Assembly (NCBI GenBank): GCA_947626775.1
Contig: CANQTL010000016.1
Coordinates: 1 to 64,000 of the forward strand
Direction of reading: 5' to 3'
Length of the DNA stretch: 64,000 bases
Source of the DNA: an uncultured Lachnospiraceae bacterium
GTDB lineage: Bacteria > Bacillota > Clostridia > Lachnospirales > Lachnospiraceae
Under the pieces are notes generated by a model that was given only the letters and a program-made list of their open reading frames with translations, was not told where the DNA came from and searched no databases. This document shows, piece by piece, positions 58,725 through 64,000 of the stretch; within the stretch, counting starts at the first letter, position 1, and the number at the start of each line of letters is the position of its first letter. A program made the translations under genes and the position numbers.

Positions 58725-59609
58725 CAGGAAGCCGAAGCCCAGCGGATAGGGGCCGGTGTGCACGGAGATCGCCGCCCCGATCTGATACAGGCGGATGCTT
58801 TCTGTGTCCAACACGTTCCGGAAACGCTCCTTTGCCTCGGCGAGGAAATCTTCCGCTTCGCGCACATCATATCCGAATCCGACGTCCACGATATAATCTT
58901 TCATATCCTCGCCCTGCTGCTGCAGCGCCTTGATATGGTTATCCAGAAGATTCATGACCGCTTCCAGAGATTTCCTGCGGCTTCTCGATATGCCGGAGGG
59001 GAAGATCTCGCCCTCCTTCAGGGTGATCAGGGGCCGGATGCCGAGCAGGGAGGCGGCGAGAGAGGAGAGTTTGCCGATCCTGCCGCCGTGCTTGAGGTAA
59101 TCCACGTTTCCTACAGTAAAGAAAATACGCCCTGTCTCGCGGATTGCCAAAAGCCGTTTGATGGCTTCGTCGTAGGGAACGCCCTGCTCTCTCAGCTTGG
59201 CCGCCTCCAGCGCATAAAGCCCCTGCAGAACGGTATCCAGCATAGAGTCGATAACCGTGATCCGGGCGTCCGGGTAGGTCTCGACCAGGATATTTTTGGC
59301 ATTCATAGCCGCCTGATAGGAGCCGCTGAATTTGGTGGTAATGCAGATGCAGATGACAGGGATGCCCTGATTCACATACTTCTCAAAGGTATTTTGATAA
59401 TCTTCAATAGAGGGCAGAGAAGATTTCGGGAAGATCACGTTTTCGTGCTCCACCATCTTCTCGTAGAACTCCCGTATCGGCATCTCCGCGATCTCCTTAT
59501 AGAACGTCTCGTCGTCAAACGATACGTAAAAAGGAACCACATCGATGTTTTTCTCTCTGGCAAGTTCCGGCGGCAGATCGCAGGAACCGTCGCTGATGAT
59601 CTGGTACAT
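58713..59609 (-). CDS. DegV family fatty-acid-binding protein (second copy)
   Basis: A 298-residue DegV protein: N-terminal M-Y-Q-I-I-S-D-G-S-C-D-L-P, lipid loop I-T-T-K-F-S-G-S-Y-Q-A-A, the K-H-G-G-R-I segment and the C-terminal S-V-H-T-G-P-Y-P-L-G-F-G. Closer to the canonical family than the copy at 16755, whose start lacks the D-S/G-x-x-D form. GGAGG lies 10 nt before ATG 59609; the long open frame upstream is rejected. Function as for FakB-like proteins, binding a fatty acid; the phosphate-transfer partner is not nearby. Confidence 0.93.
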   Translation of the reverse strand: MYQIISDGSCDLPPELAREKNIDVVPFYVSFDDETFYKEIAEMPIREFYEKMVEHENVIFPKSSLPSIEDYQNTFEKYVNQGIPVICICITTKFSGSYQAAMNAKNILVETYPDARITVIDSMLDTVLQGLYALEAAKLREQGVPYDEAIKRLLAIRETGRIFFTVGNVDYLKHGGRIGKLSSLAASLLGIRPLITLKEGEIFPSGISRSRRKSLEAVMNLLDNHIKALQQQGEDMKDYIVDVGFGYDVREAEDFLAEAKERFRNVLDTESIRLYQIGAAISVHTGPYPLGFGFLKKA

Positions 59610-59831
59610 ATGATGAACCTCCGTATAGAAATCGATAATGGCAGAGAAATGTTCCGGCATACAGGAGTTTCGGGGATTCGGAAGTCTGCAATGCGGACAT
59701 TTCAACACATAGTTTATTATACTACATATAATGGAAAATGGAACCCCTTTTTGCGATTTTTGATTCTGAATTCCATGAGGTTTTTTTGTATGTGCGAAAT
59801 ACTGCCTTTTTTGACAAAAAAATCGATGTGA

Positions 59832-59864
59832 TGCAACCGAATGGGGCGTCAGTTCATCTAATGG
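59832..59864 (+). promoter_or_regulatory. probable ECF-type promoter of the sigma/DUF4179 operon
   Basis: TGCAACC (59832-59838), 16 nt, then CATCTAATGG (59855-59864). The AACC -35 element and the TCTAA-type -10 resemble autoregulated clostridial ECF promoters. No sigma-A pair lies close to the start. Confidence 0.55.
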
Positions 59865-59917
59865 ATGTAAGGAGTGGGGAAATATCTGACGGGAAGGCTC
59901 CGAAACAGGGGGAAAAC

Positions 59918-60433
59918 ATGACACAACTGATCAAAAGAGCAAAGAACGGGGACGCGGAGGCATTTATACGGCTGATGGAGGACAATAAGGAGAGCATGAA
60001 GAGAATCGCGTTCGCCTATCTGAAAAGCGAGGAGGATGTGGCGGATGTTCTGCAGGAGACGATCCTGGACGCTTTTGAACATATCCATACGCTGCGGAAA
60101 CCGGAGTATTTCAGGACGTGGCTGGTGCGTATTCTGCTGAATAACTGCGCGGCGATGTACAGGCACAGCAGAAGGCAGCAGGTCTGTGATCTGAGCGGAG
60201 AGGCGCGCGGATGCTATGCGGCGCAGGAGAATCTGCAGGGCGTGGAAACGCAGAGCGATCTGGAGTTTCTGGATCTGCTCAGCATGCTGCCTGAGGACAG
60301 CCGTATGGTTTTCCAGCTTTATTTCGGGGAACAATACAGTATTTCGCAGATCGCCGAGATATTGAAGATTAATGAGAATACGGTGAAGAGCAGGCTGCGG
60401 CGGGGCAAGGAGCGGCTGCGGGAGACGATCTGA
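59918..60433 (+). CDS. ECF-type RNA polymerase sigma factor
   Basis: A 171-residue sigma factor. Region 2 has V-A-D-V-L-Q-E-T-I-L-D-A-F and F-R-T-W-L-V-R-I-L-L-N-N-C; region 4 has I-S-Q-I-A-E-I-L-K-I-N-E-N-T-V-K-S-R-L. ATG 59918 has CAGGGGG upstream; an alternative start at 59861 lies within the promoter. The next gene encodes a DUF4179 membrane protein, the usual anti-sigma partner of this group. The promoter at 59832 suggests autoregulation. Confidence 0.93.
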   Translation: MTQLIKRAKNGDAEAFIRLMEDNKESMKRIAFAYLKSEEDVADVLQETILDAFEHIHTLRKPEYFRTWLVRILLNNCAAMYRHSRRQQVCDLSGEARGCYAAQENLQGVETQSDLEFLDLLSMLPEDSRMVFQLYFGEQYSISQIAEILKINENTVKSRLRRGKERLRETI

Positions 60434-60492
60434 ACGGGAATGCCAAAAGAAGCGGCGCAGGCGGGACAGGCAATAGAAGGAAAGGAATCATT

Positions 60493-61842
60493 ATGAAGAG
60501 AACATACACATACACGGACGCAGAACTAAGACGGCTTTTAGGGACAGAGCTGCCGGAAAGCCCGCTCATTGAGGGCAGGATACAGGCTGCTTACAGCGAG
60601 ATCAGAGACGGGGCGGACAGACGGAGCCGCCGCAAAAAACGCGGTTTGGAGAACGGCGGAGGAGCCGGCAGCGCCCTAAGATGGATGAAGGCAGGGCTTA
60701 GCGGGGCGGCGGTTCTTATGGCGGCGGTGATTTTCTGGGCCTCAGGTTCGTCCATGGCTGAAGAACTTCCAGCGGGCGGCGGTATTTTTGGAAAACTCTG
60801 GGGATTGTTTACCTATGGCGGCGTGCCGGAGGAGGAAACCGTTTCCCTGCAGGGGGCGCAGACAACAGAGACGGCAGTCGGTGAAGGCGCGCCGGGGCAG
60901 CAGGAGGCAGGCGGCGCGGATGGACAGGATGGAGATGTTTTGACGCAGTATCAGGCTGCGGACCAGGGACTTACGGTGACGCTCTCCGAGTACTATGCCT
61001 CCAATCAGTCGATTCTGATCGGGGTGCGCGTGGAGAGCGAGAAACCCTTCCCGGAGTTTGCTTTTATGCAGAACGAACCGCACAGACAGATCCTGACGGC
61101 GTGGACGGAGGAGCGATACAGTTTTCGTGACGCCGGGGACGAACAGATAAACGGTGCCAGACAGATCGAGGGAAGACTCGTGGATGATCATACTTTCGAG
61201 GGCGTTATGCGGATCGACTATGACAGTATTCGTGTGGACAGCAGAAAATATGATCGGGCATACGAGGAGGGGGAGAGAGCGGCAAAAGCCCGTGGGGAAG
61301 CTTTCGCAGGCGTCGAGGTGACAGAGGAAAATTATGACGATTGGTTCGGACAATATGAACTCCCCGGAAACTTTCGGATGGAACTTGCGATAACCAAATT
61401 GAAAGGGTACGTTTCCAGCGGAGCTTATAAGGCTGCGGGCAGATGGGAATTTACAGAGCCCATTGAGATTACGCGAGACGTCAAAGCCGGCACGGAAATC
61501 TGTGTCAATGAGACCAACGAGGCGGGCTGGGGACTGGCGTCTGTGGAGGTGTCGCCCGGCGAGGTGACGGTACATGTCATCTCTCCGGAGATGGAGAGCG
61601 GCTGGGCTGCGGTTTTGGATAAGGATGGCAGGCCGCTCGTAAGAGGCGTCAACGCGGATCAGTTCGGCGCATACGGACGAAATCTGTCCGAGCTGACCGT
61701 CTATGTGTGCGATTTTGAGACATGGACGGACATTAAGAGCGAGGCTTACCGCGCGGGCGGAGACTCCGGTGGGATGGATGAGGCGCTGTACAGACAGCTT
61801 TTGGAAGAACGGGCGCAGTACAGGAAAGTGTTGTGTCCGTAA
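60493..61842 (+). CDS. DUF4179 membrane protein, probable anti-sigma factor
   Basis: A 449-residue protein. The N-terminal 60 cytoplasmic residues (M-K-R-T-Y-T-Y-T-D-A-E-L-R-R-L-L) should bind the sigma factor; one membrane helix follows at about 70-85, then a large extracytoplasmic region with the DUF4179 domain (T-V-T-L-S-E-Y-Y-A-S-N-Q-S-I-L-I-G) and a second beta-rich domain. A Gln/Gly-rich linker (about 120-150) separates membrane and domain. It lies 60 nt after the ECF sigma gene, with AAGGAAAGGA upstream. Signal unknown. Confidence 0.85.
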   Translation: MKRTYTYTDAELRRLLGTELPESPLIEGRIQAAYSEIRDGADRRSRRKKRGLENGGGAGSALRWMKAGLSGAAVLMAAVIFWASGSSMAEELPAGGGIFGKLWGLFTYGGVPEEETVSLQGAQTTETAVGEGAPGQQEAGGADGQDGDVLTQYQAADQGLTVTLSEYYASNQSILIGVRVESEKPFPEFAFMQNEPHRQILTAWTEERYSFRDAGDEQINGARQIEGRLVDDHTFEGVMRIDYDSIRVDSRKYDRAYEEGERAAKARGEAFAGVEVTEENYDDWFGQYELPGNFRMELAITKLKGYVSSGAYKAAGRWEFTEPIEITRDVKAGTEICVNETNEAGWGLASVEVSPGEVTVHVISPEMESGWAAVLDKDGRPLVRGVNADQFGAYGRNLSELTVYVCDFETWTDIKSEAYRAGGDSGGMDEALYRQLLEERAQYRKVLCP

Positions 61843-61903
61843 TGCTCGCTGAAAAACGCTGTTTCCTCTATAGCATATTATTTTATAAATTGTTTATACA
61901 ATT

Positions 61904-61946
61904 TTAGCACTCAACACTTGACAGTGCTAACAAAAAGGAATATTGT
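61904..61946 (+). promoter_or_regulatory. clpB promoter overlapped by a CIRCE element
   Basis: TTAGCACTC-N9-CAGTGCTAA (61904-61930) matches the CIRCE/HrcA operator with one change in the right arm (first base C in place of G). The promoter TTGACA (61918-61923), 17 nt, TATTGT (61941-61946) has its -35 inside the operator. HrcA repression under normal temperature follows. Confidence 0.85.
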
Positions 61947-62048
61947 TATATTGTTCGTAGAACAAAGAGATAAGAATAAAAATAGAGATATATGCTATTG
62001 AGAGTATATGCGTGTTGATAACAGGCATAGCAGAGAGGGGGAACGATC

Positions 62049-64000
62049 ATGAATCTGACGAAATTTACCCAGAAATCCATACAGGCGGTCGAGGGCTGTG
62101 AGAGGCTGGCCTACGAGTACGGCAATCAGGAGATCGAGCAGGAACATCTTCTCTATAGTCTGCTCACTATCGACGACAGCCTGATCTTAAAGCTGATCGA
62201 GAAAATGGAGATACAGAAGGAATATTTTGTGAACCGTGTGGAGCAGGGGCTCGCCAAACGGACGAAGGTACAGGGCGGCCAGATCTATATCGGACAGGAT
62301 CTGAATAAGGTGCTGATCGGTGCGGAGGATGAGGCGAAGCAGCTAGGCGACGAGTATGTCTCCGTGGAGCACCTTTTCCTCGCCATGCTCAAGCACCCCA
62401 ATCGCGAGATCAAAGAGATTTTCCGGGAGTTTGGCATCACGAGGGAGCGCTTCCTGCAGGCGCTGTCCACGGTGCGCGGCAACCAGCGCGTGACTTCGGA
62501 CAATCCCGAGGCGACTTACGATACGCTGGAGAAGTATGGCCAGGATCTGGTGGAAAAAGCGCGCAGCCAGAAACTCGATCCCGTCATTGGCAGGGACAAT
62601 GAGATCCGCAACGTGATCCGTATTCTGTCCCGCAAGACGAAGAATAATCCGGTGCTGATCGGCGAACCTGGCGTCGGCAAGACTGCGGTGGCGGAAGGAC
62701 TGGCGCAGCGTATCGTACGCGGCGACGTGCCGGAAGGGTTGAAGGACAAGAAGATCTTCGCGCTGGATATGGGCGCGCTGGTGGCGGGCGCCAAATACCG
62801 CGGCGAGTTTGAGGAGCGTCTGAAAGCGGTGCTGGACGACGTGAAGAACAGCGACGGGCAGATCATTCTGTTCATCGACGAACTGCACACTATCGTGGGT
62901 GCTGGCAAGACCGACGGCGCGATGGACGCCGGCAATATGCTGAAACCCATGCTGGCCCGCGGCGAACTGCACTGCATCGGCGCGACGACGCTGGATGAGT
63001 ATCGGCAGTACATTGAGAAGGATGCGGCGCTGGAGCGGCGTTTTCAGCCGGTTATGGTGGATGAACCCACGGTGGAGGACACCATCTCGATTCTGCGCGG
63101 CCTGAAAGAACGCTACGAAGTCTTTCACGGCGTGAAGATTATGGACAACGCGCTGGTCAGCGCGGCGGTCCTCTCCAACCGCTATATCTCCGATCGGTTT
63201 CTGCCGGATAAGGCCATCGACCTAGTGGACGAGGCGTGCGCGCTGATCAAGACGGAACTGGATTCCATGCCTGCGGAGCTGGACGAGCTGCAGAGAAAGG
63301 TAATGCAGCTGGAAATAGAAGAGACGGCTTTGAAAAAAGAAGATGATCACCTGAGCAGGGAGCGGCTGGCCAATCTGCAGAAGGAGCTGGCGGAGCTGAA
63401 AGAGGAACTGAAAAACCGCATGGCGCAGTGGGAAAACGAAAAGGCCTCCGTTGAGAAGCTGTCGAAGATCCGTGAGGAGATCGACGAGGTCAACGGCCAG
63501 ATTCAGATCGCCCAGCGTGACGGCGACTACGAGAAGGCGGCGGAGTTAAGCTACGGTAAGCTGCCCTCATTGAAAAAGCAGTTGGAGATCGAGGAGGAAA
63601 AAGTCAGCAGGGAGGATCTGTCTCTCGTGCATGAGAGCGTGTCCGACGAGGAGATTGCGAAGATTATCTCCCGCTGGACGGGGATTCCTGTGTCAAAGCT
63701 GACCGAGAGCGAGCGCAACAAGACCCTGCACCTGGACGATGAGCTGCACCGGCGCGTCATCGGGCAGGACGAGGGTGTGACCAAGGTGACGGAGGCGATC
63801 ATCCGCTCCAAGGCGGGCATCAAAGATCCGACGAAGCCCATCGGTTCCTTCCTGTTCCTGGGTCCTACCGGCGTCGGCAAGACAGAGCTTGCCAAAGCGC
63901 TGGCGGCGTCGCTCTTCGACGACGAGGCAAATATGGTGCGCATCGATATGAGCGAATATATGGAGAAGTACTCAGTGTCGAGGCTGATCGGAGCGCCTCC
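62049..64000 (+). CDS. clpB: ATP-dependent chaperone ClpB (5' part)
   Basis: The first 650 residues of ClpB, cut by the window end. N-domain (1-145) with F-T-Q-K-S-I-Q-A-V. First AAA+ domain with Walker A G-E-P-G-V-G-K-T, Walker B I-L-F-I-D-E and the A-L-E-R-R-F arginine finger. The coiled-coil middle domain covers about 405-520, and the second AAA+ domain begins with Walker A G-P-T-G-V-G-K-T near 615-622. The long middle domain marks it as ClpB, not ClpC. AGAGGGGGAACG precedes ATG 62049. CIRCE control; it disaggregates proteins together with DnaK. Confidence 0.96.
   Translation, partial: MNLTKFTQKSIQAVEGCERLAYEYGNQEIEQEHLLYSLLTIDDSLILKLIEKMEIQKEYFVNRVEQGLAKRTKVQGGQIYIGQDLNKVLIGAEDEAKQLGDEYVSVEHLFLAMLKHPNREIKEIFREFGITRERFLQALSTVRGNQRVTSDNPEATYDTLEKYGQDLVEKARSQKLDPVIGRDNEIRNVIRILSRKTKNNPVLIGEPGVGKTAVAEGLAQRIVRGDVPEGLKDKKIFALDMGALVAGAKYRGEFEERLKAVLDDVKNSDGQIILFIDELHTIVGAGKTDGAMDAGNMLKPMLARGELHCIGATTLDEYRQYIEKDAALERRFQPVMVDEPTVEDTISILRGLKERYEVFHGVKIMDNALVSAAVLSNRYISDRFLPDKAIDLVDEACALIKTELDSMPAELDELQRKVMQLEIEETALKKEDDHLSRERLANLQKELAELKEELKNRMAQWENEKASVEKLSKIREEIDEVNGQIQIAQRDGDYEKAAELSYGKLPSLKKQLEIEEEKVSREDLSLVHESVSDEEIAKIISRWTGIPVSKLTESERNKTLHLDDELHRRVIGQDEGVTKVTEAIIRSKAGIKDPTKPIGSFLFLGPTGVGKTELAKALAASLFDDEANMVRIDMSEYMEKYSVSRLIGAP

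Overview
The window looks like chromosome from a high-GC Lachnospiraceae-type gut Clostridium. The evidence is Gram-positive style signals (strong Shine-Dalgarno sites, lipobox lipoproteins, CIRCE), AddAB instead of RecBCD, a PPi-type phosphofructokinase, DegV proteins, a heterodimeric ABC exporter and several YesMN/ECF-type sensory modules. Assignment to family level is an inference from gene content. Genes are mostly compact and GC-rich. Short AT-rich patches (about 12.5-13.4, 19.2-20.5 and 23.9-24.7 kb) carry accessory genes.

Layout. 0-5 kb: end of a MATE exporter gene, an Rpn-type PD-(D/E)XK nuclease gene, a tRNA cluster (Arg, His, Gln, Lys), a MATE exporter, tRNA-Leu within an unusual inverted repeat, and an SDR oxidoreductase. 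5-12.4 kb: an OmpR-type two-component system divergent from two paralogous lipoproteins that seem to join an N-terminal propeller-like region to a C-terminal solute-binding domain. 12.4-13.7 kb: an accessory patch with a PBECR-like RNase gene, a candidate structured RNA and a gene remnant. 13.8-19.1 kb: a second MATE exporter, a probable yybP-ykoY (Mn2+) riboswitch before a Ca2+/Na+ antiporter, a DegV protein and PPi-phosphofructokinase. 19.3-24.5 kb: a ClpP-fold serine protease with a tiny partner gene, an XRE repressor with three operators facing an AlgI/AlgJ-like O-acetylation pair, and a DUF3800 gene broken by an internal deletion.

24.7-31.3 kb: LacI regulator with its own operator, glycogen phosphorylase, and the metNIQ methionine importer. 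31.4-48.2 kb: addBA runs by overlapping frames into a sugar-sensing and uptake locus: membrane-anchored binding protein, YesM-type kinase, AraC-type response regulator, lipoprotein binding protein, then the ChvE-MmsA-MmsB monosaccharide transporter. 48.4-55.8 kb: a heterodimeric ABC exporter, then on the minus strand an ECF sigma factor, a membrane protein and an ABC ATPase/permease pair separated by tandem hairpins and a structured leader. 55.9-64 kb: an OFA-family transporter interrupted by an amber codon, an Fe-S aldo/keto reductase, a second DegV, an ECF sigma/DUF4179 pair, and clpB under a CIRCE element, running off the end.

The best leads for something new are: (1) the response regulator/kinase junction at 6.4-6.5 kb, where a C9 tract and an A AAA AAC heptamer precede an open -1 frame into the kinase; (2) a dispersed palindromic repeat that directly follows terminator U-tracts at five places; (3) the long inverted repeat that competes with the tRNA-Leu acceptor; (4) the propeller-plus-binding-protein pair with its two-component system and no permease; (5) the XRE/three-operator switch on the acetylation operon; (6) several unassigned structured RNAs. 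No CRISPR array, complete insertion sequence or prophage was seen.
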